Origin: Streptomyces canus
GTDB lineage: Bacteria; Actinomycetota; Actinomycetes; Streptomycetales; Streptomycetaceae
DNA: 36,848 nucleotides
Assembly (NCBI RefSeq): GCF_041435015.1
Contig: NZ_CP107993.1
Span: 1 to 36,848 of the forward strand
Direction: 5' to 3'
A program made the position numbers and the translations under genes. The notes beneath the pieces are model-generated. The model was not told the origin of the DNA. It saw nothing but the letters and a program-made list of their open reading frames with translations, and did no database searches. Positions 15,291-26,505 of the stretch are shown in pieces; positions within the stretch are counted from its first letter, which is position 1; the number at the start of each line of letters is the position of its first letter.

Positions 15291-15476
15291 ATGACCGAAA
15301 CGCCCGAGTCGAATGAGGCTGCGCTCGAAGCCAGGCGCCGTTTCACAGAGGCGATGGAGAAGAAGGGACGCCTGTCGAAGCAGCCTGGCGCCCGCAACGA
15401 CGGCCAAAACCGGGTGAAGAGCCAGGTCAGCCGGGCGGGCGGCCAGCGGAACTTCTCCCGACGCAGGACAGGCTGA
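15291..15476 (+). CDS. Small DUF5302-like protein, copy 2
   Basis: This 61-aa charged protein is related to the one at 3240. It has an acidic start (MTETPESNEAAL), a basic helix (EARRRFTEAMEKKGRLSK) and a C-terminal GGQRNFSRRRTG matching GNKRFFRRKTG in copy 1. CAGGAGG lies just upstream of ATG 15291. It is the last gene before the strong terminator at 15504 and probably belongs to the condensation-protein transcript. The function is unknown; size and charge would suit a nucleic-acid-binding or megasynthase-binding peptide. Confidence 0.7.
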   Translation: MTETPESNEAALEARRRFTEAMEKKGRLSKQPGARNDGQNRVKSQVSRAGGQRNFSRRRTG

Positions 15477-15503
15477 ATCGCCCACAAGGCATCGCGGCCG
15501 CTC

Positions 15504-15552
15504 CGCCCAAAAGCCCCGCCTCGACCACCGGTCGAGGCGGGGCTTTTGGGCG
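15504..15552. terminator. Very strong bidirectional terminator
   Basis: Perfect 23-bp arms (15504-15526 and 15530-15552) surround a 3-nt loop. The stem contains CAAAAGCCCCGCC and GGCGGGGCTTTTG, so it reads as a terminator on both strands. It cleanly separates the biosynthetic block from the methyl-cycle operon. Confidence 0.93.
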
Positions 15553-15602
15553 CGCACGGCAGCGGACGTCACACGACCGGTGGGTTGTACGGACGGTCCA
15601 TC

Positions 15603-15662
15603 GATGCTCAAGCGAACGCAGTCAAGGTGGCCGTCGCAACCACCCCACCGACGCCAGGCATC
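15603..15662 (+). promoter_or_regulatory. Candidate structured leader (possible SAH/SAM-type riboswitch) of the methyl-cycle operon
   Basis: The 189-nt leader before adoK contains a closing stem GATGC (15603-15607) / GCATC (15658-15662). Inside it are GGTGG (15626-15630) / CCACC (15640-15644) and a hairpin-like GCGAACGC (15612-15619). A conserved-looking GCAACC (15636-15641) and GCCAGGC (15653-15659) resemble elements of SAH and SAM riboswitches, which often control ahcY, metH and metF. The match to consensus is partial and was judged by eye, so this is tentative. Confidence 0.3.
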
Positions 15663-15741
15663 CGAGAGCTCGGACATCAGGACCGCAGCCCCTCTTCCGG
15701 CCGTGGTACTTCCGACAGGCGTGCTGCAGAGGAGACCCGAC

Positions 15742-16728
15742 GTGCGCATCGCTGTCACCGGTTCCATCGCGGCAGACCATCTCATGGTCTTCCCCGGCCG
15801 GTTCGCCGATCAACTGATTCCCGACCAACTCGCTCACCTCTCACTGTCCTTCCTCGTCGACGGGCTCGAGGTGCGCCGAGGCGGAGTAGCGGCCAACATC
15901 GCCTTCGGACTCGGCAGCCTCGGGCTTGGCCCGCAGCTGGTCGGCGCCGTGGGAAGCGACTTCGCCGAGTACGAGGTGTGGCTGAAGGAGCACGGCGTCG
16001 ACACCAGCACAGTACGCGTCTCCCCCCAGCGACAGATGGCTCGCTTCATGTGCATCACCGACCAGGACGCCAACCAGATCGCGGCCTTCTACGCCGGGGC
16101 CATGGAAGAGGCCGCCGACATCGACCTGACGCTGCTGGCCGGCATGCCCCAGGTGCGGCCCGACCTCGTCCTCATCTGCCCCAACACGCCCGAGGCCATG
16201 GTGCGGCACACCCAGGACTGCCGACGGCTCGGCCTTCCCTTCGCCGCCGACCCCTCGCAGCAGCTCGCGCGGCTCGACGGGGAGCAGGCGCGGGAGTTGG
16301 TGGACGGCGCCTGCTGGCTCTTCACCAACCAGTACGAGGCGGCCCTGCTCCTGGAACGCACCCAGTGGGACCGTGACCACCTGCTGAGCAAGGTGGGCAC
16401 GTGGGTGACCACACTGGGCCCCGTCGGAGTACGCGTCGACCGCGCTGGACGGCCCTCACTCACCGTGCCCGCGGTGCCCGACACGCCCGTCGTCGATCCG
16501 ACCGGCGTGGGCGACGCCTTCAGGGCCGGCTTCCTGACCGGGATCGCGCGCGGCCTCCCCACCGAATCGGCAGCGCGGTTGGGCTGCGTCGTCGCCTGCG
16601 CGGCGCTCTCGGTCGTCGGCTCCCAGTCTTACCACCTCACCCCGGCGGACCTGCTGGCGACGGCCGCCCGCGCGTACGGCCAGGACGCCGCGGACCGGCT
16701 CGCTTCAGCCGTGGGACGGCGGGCGTGA
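15742..16728 (+). CDS. PfkB-family carbohydrate kinase, probable adenosine kinase
   Basis: This 328-aa kinase would phosphorylate adenosine to AMP with ATP. The PfkB signatures are visible: an N-terminal VTGSIAADHLMVFPG, RRGGVAANIAFGLGSLG (substrate-binding Gly pair), and the C-terminal VVDPTGVGDAFRAGFLTGI with catalytic base D258. The GTG at 15742 follows AGAGGAGA. The stop overlaps the start of metH by 4 nt (GTGA). Removing the adenosine released by S-adenosylhomocysteine hydrolase pulls the methyl cycle forward. That operon partnership supports adenosine over a sugar as substrate. Confidence 0.88.
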   Translation: MRIAVTGSIAADHLMVFPGRFADQLIPDQLAHLSLSFLVDGLEVRRGGVAANIAFGLGSLGLGPQLVGAVGSDFAEYEVWLKEHGVDTSTVRVSPQRQMARFMCITDQDANQIAAFYAGAMEEAADIDLTLLAGMPQVRPDLVLICPNTPEAMVRHTQDCRRLGLPFAADPSQQLARLDGEQARELVDGACWLFTNQYEAALLLERTQWDRDHLLSKVGTWVTTLGPVGVRVDRAGRPSLTVPAVPDTPVVDPTGVGDAFRAGFLTGIARGLPTESAARLGCVVACAALSVVGSQSYHLTPADLLATAARAYGQDAADRLASAVGRRA

Positions 16729-19700
16729 GAAACACGCGAGCCCACGAACTCCGTAAGGCCCTTGCCACCAGGGTGGTGGTCGCCGACGGAGCGATGGGCA
16801 CCATGCTGCAGGCGCAGGACCCCACGCTCGAGGACTTCGAGAATCTCGAGGGTTGCAACGAGATTCTCAATGTGACGCGCCCGGACATCGTGCGTTCCGT
16901 CCATGACGCGTACTTCGCGGTGGGCGTCGACTGCGTGGAGACCAACACCTTCGGGTCCAATCACACGGCCGCGTCGGAGTACGACATCGCCGATCGTGTG
17001 CACGAGCTGTCCGAGGCGGGTGCCCGGATTGCCCGTGAGGCGGCCGACGAGTACGCCGCCCGTGACGGCCGCCAGCGCTGGGTTTTGGGTTCGGTGGGGC
17101 CCGGTACCAAGCTGCCCACCCTGGGCCACATCGATTACGCCACGATCCGCGATGGTTATCAGGCCAACGTGGAGGGGCTGCTCGCCGGCGGCGCCGACGC
17201 TCTGATCGTGGAGACCACGCAGGACCTGCTTCAGACGAAGGCGTCGGTGCTGGGTGCCCGTCGTGCGCTGGAGGCGACCGGCGCCGATGTGCCGCTGGTG
17301 GTCTCGATGGCGTTCGAGACGACCGGCACGATGCTGCTGGGTTCCGAGATCGGCGCGGCGCTGACCGCGCTGGAGCCGCTCGGCATCGACATGATCGGCC
17401 TGAACTGTTCGACCGGGCCGGCCGAGATGAGCGAGCATCTGCGTTACCTTGCCCGGCATTCCCGTATCCCGCTGCTGTGCATGCCGAACGCGGGTCTGCC
17501 GATCCTCACGAAGGACGGGGCGCACTTTCCGCTGGATCCCGAGGGCCTGGCCGATGCCCAGGAGAACTTCGTCCGTGACTACGGCCTGTCCCTGATCGGC
17601 GGCTGCTGCGGTACGACACCGGAGCACCTGCGCCAGGTCGTCGAGCGGGTCCGTGGGCTCACGCCTTGCGAGCGCAGCCCGCAGCCCGAGCCCGGTGCCG
17701 CTTCCCTCTACCAGACGGTCCCGTTCCGTCAGGACACCTCCTACCTGGCGATCGGTGAGCGGACGAATGCCAACGGCTCGAAGAAGTTCCGTGAGGCCAT
17801 GCTGGAGGCCCGCTGGGACGACTGTGTGGAGATGGCCCGTGAGCAGATCCGTGAGGGCGCCCACATGCTGGATCTCTGCGTGGACTATGTCGGGCGTGAC
17901 GGTGTGGCGGACATGAGGGAGCTGGCGGGCCGTTTCGCCACCGCTTCCACGCTGCCGATCGTCCTGGACTCCACCGAGGTTCCCGTCATCCGGGCCGGTC
18001 TGGAAAAGCTCGGCGGCCGCGCGGTCATCAACTCCGTCAACTACGAGGACGGCGACGGCCCGGAGTCCCGTTTCGCGAAGGTCACCCAGCTCGCCCAGGA
18101 GCACGGTGCCGCACTGATCGCGCTGACGATCGACGAGGAGGGCCAGGCCCGCACCCCGGAGCACAAGGTCGCCATCGCCGAACGGCTCATCGAGGACCTG
18201 ACCGGCAACTGGGGTATCCACGAGTCGGACATCCTCATCGACGCCCTGACCTTCACCATCTGTACCGGACAGGAGGAGTCCCGCAAGGACGGCATCGCCA
18301 CCATCGAGGCGATCGGTGAGCTCAAGCGCCGCCACCCGGAGGTTCAGACCACGCTGGGTCTGTCCAACATCTCCTTCGGTCTCAACCCGGCCGCCCGTGT
18401 CCTGCTCAACTCGGTCTTCCTCGATGAGTGTGTCAAGGCGGGCCTGGACTCGGCGATCGTGCACGCGTCGAAGATCCTGCCCATCGCCCGCTTCAGCGAG
18501 GAAGAGGTCCAGACGGCCCTCGACCTCATCTATGACCGTCGCGCCGAGGGTTACGACCCGCTCCAGAAGCTGATGGCGCTGTTCGAGGGCGCCACCACCA
18601 AGTCCCTGAAGGCGGGCCGCGCCGAGGAACTGGCGGCTCTGCCCCTGGACGAGCGTCTCAAGCGGCGCATCATCGACGGCGAGAAGATGGGCCTGGAGGC
18701 CGATCTCGACGAGGCCCTCCAGACGCGCCCCGCTCTCGACATCGTCAACGACACCCTCCTGGACGGCATGAAGGTCGTCGGTGAGCTGTTCGGCTCCGGC
18801 CAGATGCAGCTGCCGTTCGTCCTGCAGTCCGCCGAGGTGATGAAGACCGCGGTGGCCTATCTGGAACCGCATATGGAGAAGGTCGAGGGCGACGAGGCCG
18901 GCAAGGGCACCATCGTGCTCGCCACGGTCCGCGGCGACGTTCACGACATCGGTAAGAACCTCGTGGACATCATCTTGTCCAACAACGGCTACAACGTGAT
19001 CAACCTCGGCATCAAGCAGCCGGTCTCCGCGATCCTGGACGCCGCCGCCGAGCACCGCGCCGACGTCATCGGCATGTCCGGGCTCCTGGTCAAGTCCACG
19101 GTGATCATGAAGGAGAACCTGGAGGAGCTCAACCAGCGCGGCATGGCCGCCGACTTCCCGGTCATCCTGGGCGGAGCCGCGCTGACCCGGGCCTACGTCG
19201 AACAGGACCTGCACGAGATCTACCAGGGCGAGGTCCGCTACGCCCGCGACGCCTTCGAGGGCCTACGCCTCATGGACGCCCTCATCGCAATCAAGCGCGG
19301 GGTCCCGGGCGCGACACTGCCCGCGCTGAAACAGCGTCGGGTCGCTGCCCGGACGTACGCGCCGGCGCGCGTGGAGCCGGAGCAGCTCGGCCGCTCCGAC
19401 GTCGCCGCCGACAACCCGGTGCCGACCCCGCCGTTCTGGGGCACCCGCGTAGTCAAGGGGATCCCGTTGAGGGACTACGCGTCCTGGCTCGACGAGACCG
19501 CCCTGTTCAAGGGCCAATGGGGGCTGAAGGACGCGGAGACGATCGAGGCGGAGGGCCGGCCGCGGTTGCGGGTCTGGCTCGACCGTCTGCAGAGGGAGCA
19601 TCTCCTCGAAGCGGCCGTGGTCTACGGCTGGTTCCCCTGCGTGTCCAAGGGCGACGATCTGATCGTCCTGGATGCGGCCGGAGGCGAGCGGACCCGCTTC

Positions 19701-20197
19701 TCCTTCCCCCGCCAGCAGCGGGGCCGCCGTCTCTGTCTGGCCGATTTCCATCGTGCGGAGGACTCCGGCGAGATCGACGCCGTGGCTCTGCAGGTGGTCA
19801 CCGTCGGTTCCCGGATCGGTGAGGAGACGGCGAAGCTGTTCGCCGCCGACGCCTACCGCGACTACCTCGAACTGCACGGCCTGTCCGTCCAGCTGGCGGA
19901 GGCACTGGCCGAGTACTGGCACGCCCGGGTGCGTGCCGAGTGGGGCATCGCGGGAGCCTCGGAGCCGTCCGGGATCGAGGGGATGCTGCGCACCGAGTAC
20001 CAGGGCTGCCGCTATTCGCTGGGATATCCGGCGTGTCCGGATCTGGAGGACCGCGCGAAGATCGTGGCGTTGTTGCGGCCGGAGCGGATCGGGGTGGAGC
20101 TGTCGGAGGAGTACCAGTTGCATCCCGAGCAGACGACGGACGCGATCGTGGTCCATCACCCGCAGGCGAGTTACTTCAACGCGGGAGGCCGACGCCT

Positions 20198-20201
<4 letters not shown>
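16725..20201 (+). CDS. metH: Cobalamin-dependent methionine synthase
   Basis: This 1158-aa enzyme transfers a methyl group from methyltetrahydrofolate through methylcobalamin to homocysteine. All modules are present. The homocysteine domain at the N-terminus begins [20 protein letters not shown], with zinc ligands C228 (GLNCSTGP) and C294/C295 (GGCCGTTP). The pterin-binding domain starts around [18 protein letters not shown]. The B12 cap and B12-binding domain contain DVHDIGKNL, with H740 as the lower cobalt ligand. The C-terminal reactivation domain contains [14 protein letters not shown] and ends in [14 protein letters not shown]. It starts at a GTG overlapping the adenosine kinase stop. 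It is full length for the family, with no visible defects. Confidence 0.97.
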
Positions 20202-22460
<2,259 letters not shown>

Positions 22461-22490
22461 GCCGTACGGCACCCGGCACGGCTTCATGCT

Positions 22491-22526
22491 GATGGCCGCC
22501 TCCCCGTACCTCGGGAGGCGGCCATC
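22491..22526. terminator. Terminator after ahcY
   Basis: 14-bp perfect arms (GATGGCCGCCTCCC, 22491-22504, with 22513-22526) enclose an 8-nt loop. It is located 31 nt past the ahcY stop. Confidence 0.88.
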
Positions 22527-22780
22527 CGGTTGGCGGGCGGTGAACTACCGCCGCGGGCCGGGCTTGGGCAGCGGCCGGGAGCGCGGGACGGACTGTGGCT
22601 TGGGCTGGGGGAAACCCTGACCGCGGCGGCCGCCGTTCCTGAACCGGAGGGAGGAGTGGGGCTCGAAGCTACGAGATCGCATTTTGACTCCTGTAGGTCG
22701 CCGCGGTGTACTTTCAGTGAAGCGCTTTGAATGTAGTACTTCATTTGAAGTGGTGTCAACGTCTAGACGGAGAGATTCCT
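22527..22780 (+). promoter_or_regulatory. Intergenic promoter region with TetR operator
   Basis: The region before the TetR gene holds no gene I can support. ACTTCA-TT-TGAAGT (22738-22751) is a clean inverted repeat located 30 nt upstream of the TetR ATG. It partly overlaps a wider GTACTTTCA...GTAGTAC symmetry (22709-22740). TGAAG/CTTCA half-sites recur (22718, 22739, 22746). This is the likely autoregulatory operator. Confidence 0.55.
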
Positions 22781-23359
22781 ATGCGACAGAACCCGGAGCG
22801 CCGCGCCGCGCTTCTCGACGCGGCCATCGACGTCCTCGCCAGTGAAGGCTCCCGAGGACTGACCCTCCGCGCGGTCGACGGCAAGGCACAGGTGCCCATC
22901 GGAACGTGCTCCAACTACTTCAGGAACCGGGACGAGTTGCTGCTGCAGATCATGGAGCGCACCCACGAGCGGATCACGCCCGAGCCGGAGCAACTGGCCC
23001 GGACCATGAGTGCCGAGCCCTCCCGGTCATTGGTCGCACTCCTGCTCCGACAGGTGCACGAACGGATGCAGGACGACCGCAGCTGCTACCTCGCCATGCT
23101 GGAGCTCCGTCTCGAAGGAACCCGCCGCCCCGCACTGGGCAAACAGCTCAACGACATCTTCAGCAGCGTGCTGGAGGAAAACATCCGCTTCCACATGGAC
23201 GCCGGCCTGCCCGGCGACCGGATCGACGTCGTCCTTCTCTACCTCGCGGTTCACGGCATGAACCTCGACGACCTCACCGCGCCCGGAGTCCTCGCCCCCT
23301 ACGTCGGGACGGACCTCTTCGATGAGCTGGCCCAGCGCCTGCTGTCCGAGGACTCCTGA
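22781..23359 (+). CDS. TetR-family transcriptional regulator
   Basis: This 192-aa repressor has the helix-turn-helix at residues 27-50 (LTLRAVDGKAQVPIGTCSNY, then FRNRDELLLQIMERTHERI). The variant CSNYF replaces the more usual LYYHF. The all-helical remainder is the ligand-binding half. ACGGAGAGA (22767-22775) precedes ATG 22781. It lies 99 nt upstream of the split mutase and in the same direction. It may control that mutase and be autoregulated through the 22738-22751 palindrome. The ligand is unknown. Confidence 0.88.
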   Translation: MRQNPERRAALLDAAIDVLASEGSRGLTLRAVDGKAQVPIGTCSNYFRNRDELLLQIMERTHERITPEPEQLARTMSAEPSRSLVALLLRQVHERMQDDRSCYLAMLELRLEGTRRPALGKQLNDIFSSVLEENIRFHMDAGLPGDRIDVVLLYLAVHGMNLDDLTAPGVLAPYVGTDLFDELAQRLLSEDS

Positions 23360-23458
23360 CGGGCCCCTGCCTCAGGACCCGAGCGGTGCTTGAGGGGACA
23401 CGGCCACGCTGAACGCAGTGCGACGCGACGGTACACGTTTGCCCGGGGAGCAGGAGCG

Positions 23459-25045
23459 ATGAGTAACGAGAGAACCGCAGAGTCGGGGCTGCCCATCGAA
23501 CCGGTTTACGGGCCGGGTGCGTTGGAGCGGTGGGATCCCGCCGAGAAGCTGGGCGATCCGGGTGCGTACCCCTTCACGCGTGGTGTCTACCCGTCCATGT
23601 ACACGGGCCGCCCCTGGACCATGCGGCAGTACGCGGGGTTCGGCACGGCGGTGGAGTCGAACGCCCGCTACAAGCAGCTCATCGCGAACGGCACGATGGG
23701 CCTCTCGGTCGCCTTCGACCTGCCGACCCAGATGGGCCACGACTCCGACGCCCTCATCGCGCACGGCGAGGTCGGCAAGGTCGGCGTGGCGATCGACTCC
23801 GTCGAGGACATGCGGGTGCTGTTCGGCGGCATCCCGCTGGACAAGGTCTCGACATCGATGACGATCAATGCGCCGGCGGCCCTGCTGCTGCTCATGTACC
23901 AGCTGGTCGGCGAGGAACAGGGCGTGCCGGCCTCCCAGCTCACCGGCACGATCCAGAACGACGTGCTGAAGGAGTACATCGCGCGCGGGACGTACATCTT
24001 CCCGCCGAAGCCCTCCCTCCGGCTGATCGCCGACATCTTCAAGTACTGCAAGGCCGAGATCCCGAAGTGGAACACGATCTCGATCTCCGGCTACCACATG
24101 GCCGAAGCGGGCGCCTCCCCCGCGCAGGAGATTGCCTTCACTCTGGCCGACGGGATCGAGTACGTCCGCACGGCGGTCGCCGCCGGCATGGACGTGGACG
24201 ACTTCGCGCCTCGGCTCTCCTTCTTCTTCGTGGCCCGTACGACGATCCTCGAAGAGGTGGCCAAGTTCCGTGCGGCCAGGCGAATTTGGGCCCGCCTGAT
24301 GAAGGAGGAGTTCGGCGCGAAGAACCCGAAGTCGATGATGCTGCGCTTCCACACGCAGACTGCGGGCGTCCAGCTGACGGCCCAGCAGCCCGAGGTCAAT
24401 CTCGTCCGTGTCGCAGTGCAGGGCCTCGCGGCCGTCCTCGGCGGCACGCAGTCCCTCCACACGAATTCCTTTGACGAGGCGATCGCGCTCCCGACGGACA
24501 AGTCCGCCCGCCTGGCGCTGCGCACCCAGCAGGTCCTCGCCTACGAGACTGATGTCACCGCCACCGTCGACCCGTTCGCCGGTTCGTACGTCGTCGAGAA
24601 GATGACCGACGACGTCGAGGCCGAGATCCTGAAGCTGATGGGCCGGGTCGAGGAGATGGGCGGCGCGGTCAACGCGATCGAGCGCGGCTTCCAGAAGGCC
24701 GAGATCGAGCGCTCCGCGTACCGGATCGCTCAGGAGACCGACAGCGGCGAACGCGTCGTCGTGGGTATCAACCGGTACACGATCGACGTCGAGGAACCCT
24801 ACGAGCCGCTGCGTGTCGACCCGGTGATCGAGGCCCAGCAGGCCGAACGCCTCGCGAAGCTGCGCGCCGAGCGCGACCAGTCGGCGGTGGATGCGGCGCT
24901 CACCGCCCTCAAGGAGGCAGCAGACAGCACGGACAACGTGCTGTATCCCATGAAGGACGCCCTCAAGGCACACGCCACGGTCGGCGAGGTCTGCCATGCA
25001 CTCCGGGAAGTCTGGGGCACCTACGTCCCCACCGACGCCTTCTGA
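23459..25045 (+). CDS. Acyl-CoA mutase large subunit (methylmalonyl-CoA mutase family)
   Basis: This 528-aa substrate-binding subunit belongs to a coenzyme-B12-dependent carbon-skeleton mutase. Family landmarks include [57 protein letters not shown] and [12 protein letters not shown] (H213, equivalent to His244 of the Propionibacterium enzyme). [20 protein letters not shown] follows. It lacks the C-terminal B12 domain, which is the next gene. By counting from H213, Tyr89 and Arg207 of methylmalonyl-CoA mutase correspond to Y58 and R176 here. Isobutyryl-CoA mutases carry Phe and Gln at these positions. This favours methylmalonyl- or ethylmalonyl-type substrates. GGAGCAGGAG precedes the ATG. 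It may supply extender units to the PKS. Confidence 0.92.
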   Translation: MSNERTAESGLPIEPVYGPGALERWDPAEKLGDPGAYPFTRGVYPSMYTGRPWTMRQYAGFGTAVESNARYKQLIANGTMGLSVAFDLPTQMGHDSDALIAHGEVGKVGVAIDSVEDMRVLFGGIPLDKVSTSMTINAPAALLLLMYQLVGEEQGVPASQLTGTIQNDVLKEYIARGTYIFPPKPSLRLIADIFKYCKAEIPKWNTISISGYHMAEAGASPAQEIAFTLADGIEYVRTAVAAGMDVDDFAPRLSFFFVARTTILEEVAKFRAARRIWARLMKEEFGAKNPKSMMLRFHTQTAGVQLTAQQPEVNLVRVAVQGLAAVLGGTQSLHTNSFDEAIALPTDKSARLALRTQQVLAYETDVTATVDPFAGSYVVEKMTDDVEAEILKLMGRVEEMGGAVNAIERGFQKAEIERSAYRIAQETDSGERVVVGINRYTIDVEEPYEPLRVDPVIEAQQAERLAKLRAERDQSAVDAALTALKEAADSTDNVLYPMKDALKAHATVGEVCHALREVWGTYVPTDAF

Positions 25046-25085
25046 CCGACCGTCCCCACGCATCCCCCCGCCCCAAGGACCCCCC

Positions 25086-25490
25086 ATGTCTGTGAGCAGG
25101 ACAGAAGGCACCCTCCGCGTGGTCATCGCGAAGCCGGGCCTGGACGGCCACGACCGCGGCGCCAAGGTCATCGCCCGCGCACTCCGCGACGCCGGCGTCG
25201 AGGTGATCTACACCGGACTCCATCAGACGCCACGCCAGATAGCCGACGCCGCACTGCAGGAAGACGCTGACGCGATCGGCCTGTCGGTGCTCTCCGGAGC
25301 CCACATGACCATGTTCGCCGAGGTTCTCTCCATCCTCCAGGAAGAAGACGCCGACGACATCACCGTGTTCGGCGGGGGGATCATCCCCGCATCCGACATC
25401 CTCAGCCTCCGGGACATGGGGGTGGCCGCCCTGTTCACCCCCGGCACACCCACACACGAGATCACAGCATGGGTCCTGGAGCACGCCTGA
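25086..25490 (+). CDS. Acyl-CoA mutase small, cobalamin-binding subunit
   Basis: This 134-aa B12-binding Rossmann-like subunit pairs with the preceding large subunit. The base-off/His-on motif DxHxxG is seen as [16 protein letters not shown], with D20, H22 and G25. The downstream [15 protein letters not shown] and [11 protein letters not shown] segments hold the corrinoid tail. The length (~135 aa) is that of IcmB/HcmB-type stand-alone subunits. It lies 40 nt after the large subunit, with CCCCAAGGACC as a weak ribosome-binding site, so it is co-transcribed. A perfect CATCACGTGATG palindrome (25518-25529) follows the gene. Confidence 0.94.
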   Translation: MSVSRTEGTLRVVIAKPGLDGHDRGAKVIARALRDAGVEVIYTGLHQTPRQIADAALQEDADAIGLSVLSGAHMTMFAEVLSILQEEDADDITVFGGGIIPASDILSLRDMGVAALFTPGTPTHEITAWVLEHA

Positions 25491-25860
25491 GCGCTGATCG
25501 GACGTTTCACCCTGTTTCATCACGTGATGCCGTCGATCCGGGGGCGGGTAGTTGGTGTGTGGGGAATGCTCTGAGCTGTGGGGTTGGGCGGGTCCTGCCA
25601 CCGTCGGTGCAGTGCGGGCGGGACTGCCTGCCTGGATTACGTCTACCTGCTGGGGACTTGGCGCAGCCTGTGCTGGGCCCTGTGCCGTGTGACTCCGCCC
25701 GGTGGGGCAGCGGACGGGGAGCTGGTCGCGGTCCGTGTGGTGTCCGCCGTCCGCCGGTCGTAGGAAGCGGTCCGCCTCGTGCTCGGTGTGCTGGGAGCGC
25801 AGTACTCGTGGAGTGGGCCCGCATGTCTTTGGGGTGGGAACAGGGACCTACACTCGGCCC
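25491..25860. other. Intergenic stretch without a recognisable gene
   Basis: About 370 bases. Short frames exist on both strands but resemble nothing and lack ribosome-binding sites. The only structure I noted is the CATCACGTGATG palindrome at 25518-25529. It marks the boundary between the metabolic genes and the accessory region to the right. Confidence 0.5.
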
Positions 25861-26136
25861 GTGATCGTCGTCGCCGGCCAGACCATTTATCAGCTCAGTG
25901 AGAAGTTCGGTGAGGCTGACGCTGTTGTCTGGATCGTCCTGCTCGTGATCTGGTCGGTGACGGCCAAATGGAGGCAGCCAGCGGTAGCGCAGGGCGAGGA
26001 CCAGGGTCGCCTGCAGCAGCTGGGCCGCAAGCGGTCGCGCTGGATGGCGGTGTGTCTTGTCGCAGTTGCGGTTCTGTGGCCCGTTCTTGACTTCTTCTTC
26101 CTCCTGGACTTTGGCTGCGACTTCGCCTCGTGTTAG
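25861..26136 (+). CDS. Small two-helix membrane protein, unknown
   Basis: This is a 91-aa hypothetical protein from the GTG at 25861. There are two hydrophobic segments: AVVWIVLLVIWSVTA (residues ~22-36) and MAVCLVAVAVLWPVLDFFFL (~61-80). A charged loop (QGEDQGRLQQLGRKRSRW) joins them. It ends in LDFGCDFASC. The start is weakly supported because no strong ribosome-binding site is visible, and the frame continues upstream. I recognise no family. The hydrophobic pattern argues it is translated. Confidence 0.5.
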   Translation: MIVVAGQTIYQLSEKFGEADAVVWIVLLVIWSVTAKWRQPAVAQGEDQGRLQQLGRKRSRWMAVCLVAVAVLWPVLDFFFLLDFGCDFASC

Positions 26137-26143
26137 TGCCGCA

Positions 26144-26398
26144 TCAGGCAGCGTGTGCCCGTCGAGGAGCGGCGTCCGGTAGGGCGTGTTGGACGCGGTG
26201 GTCGCAGAGTGCCGTCCGCCGCGGTGCTGCTGCGGTGAGGATGGCTGAGGCGAGGGCGTCGCCGGTGCGGAAGCCGGACAGTTGCGCCATGGTGCCGCGT
26301 CCTGTGCGGGCGGCTTCGCCGCGGGTGAGGGCGGTGTCGCGGACGGCGGTGACGGCCCGCTGGGTGACTGCGCGTATGTGGGTGTCGGGCAGGGACAT
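26144..26398 (-). CDS. Possible small protein divergent from abiEi, unknown
   Basis: 84 codons with strongly GC-biased third positions and a sensible N-terminal helix (LPDTHIRAVTQRAVTAVRDT). It is divergent from abiEi and shares its upstream region. Its C-terminal third is Ala/Arg/Pro-rich and looks like run-on. I recognise no family, and it may be a fragment of a larger gene or not expressed. Confidence 0.35.
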   Translation of the reverse strand: MSLPDTHIRAVTQRAVTAVRDTALTRGEAARTGRGTMAQLSGFRTGDALASAILTAAAPRRTALCDHRVQHALPDAAPRRAHAA

Positions 26399-26416
26399 GA
26401 GTGCCGATACCCAGGG

Positions 26417-26503
26417 AGAGAAAATTACACCCCCTCCCGCTCAATGCGCAGAGAAAGTTACAGTCAGAGGTAACTATCTCTGTGGAACTGTGTAATTATC
26501 TTT
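26417..26503. promoter_or_regulatory. Four half-site operator of the AbiE toxin-antitoxin operon
   Basis: There are four copies of a 12-bp half-site. Two are forward: AGAGAAAATTAC (26417-26428) and AGAGAAAGTTAC (26450-26461). Two are inverted: GTAACTATCTCT (26470-26481) and GTAATTATCTTT (26492-26503). Together they form nested inner and outer inverted repeats ending 2 nt before the abiEi ATG. AbiEi antitoxins are known to repress their own promoter by binding inverted repeats, so this is the likely autoregulatory operator. The closeness to the start suggests the transcript is nearly leaderless. Confidence 0.75.
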
Positions 26504-26505
26504 GT

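Noticed and set aside
15553..15741. Cobalamin riboswitch before the metH operon
   Set aside because: I found no B12-box-like segment or the expected multi-stem core. Only a weak SAH/SAM-like pattern remains, and it is reported at low confidence.
16629..19214. 861-codon open frame on the minus strand
   Set aside because: It is the antisense shadow of metH and adoK, whose plus-strand product has every family motif. Long antisense frames are expected at this GC content.
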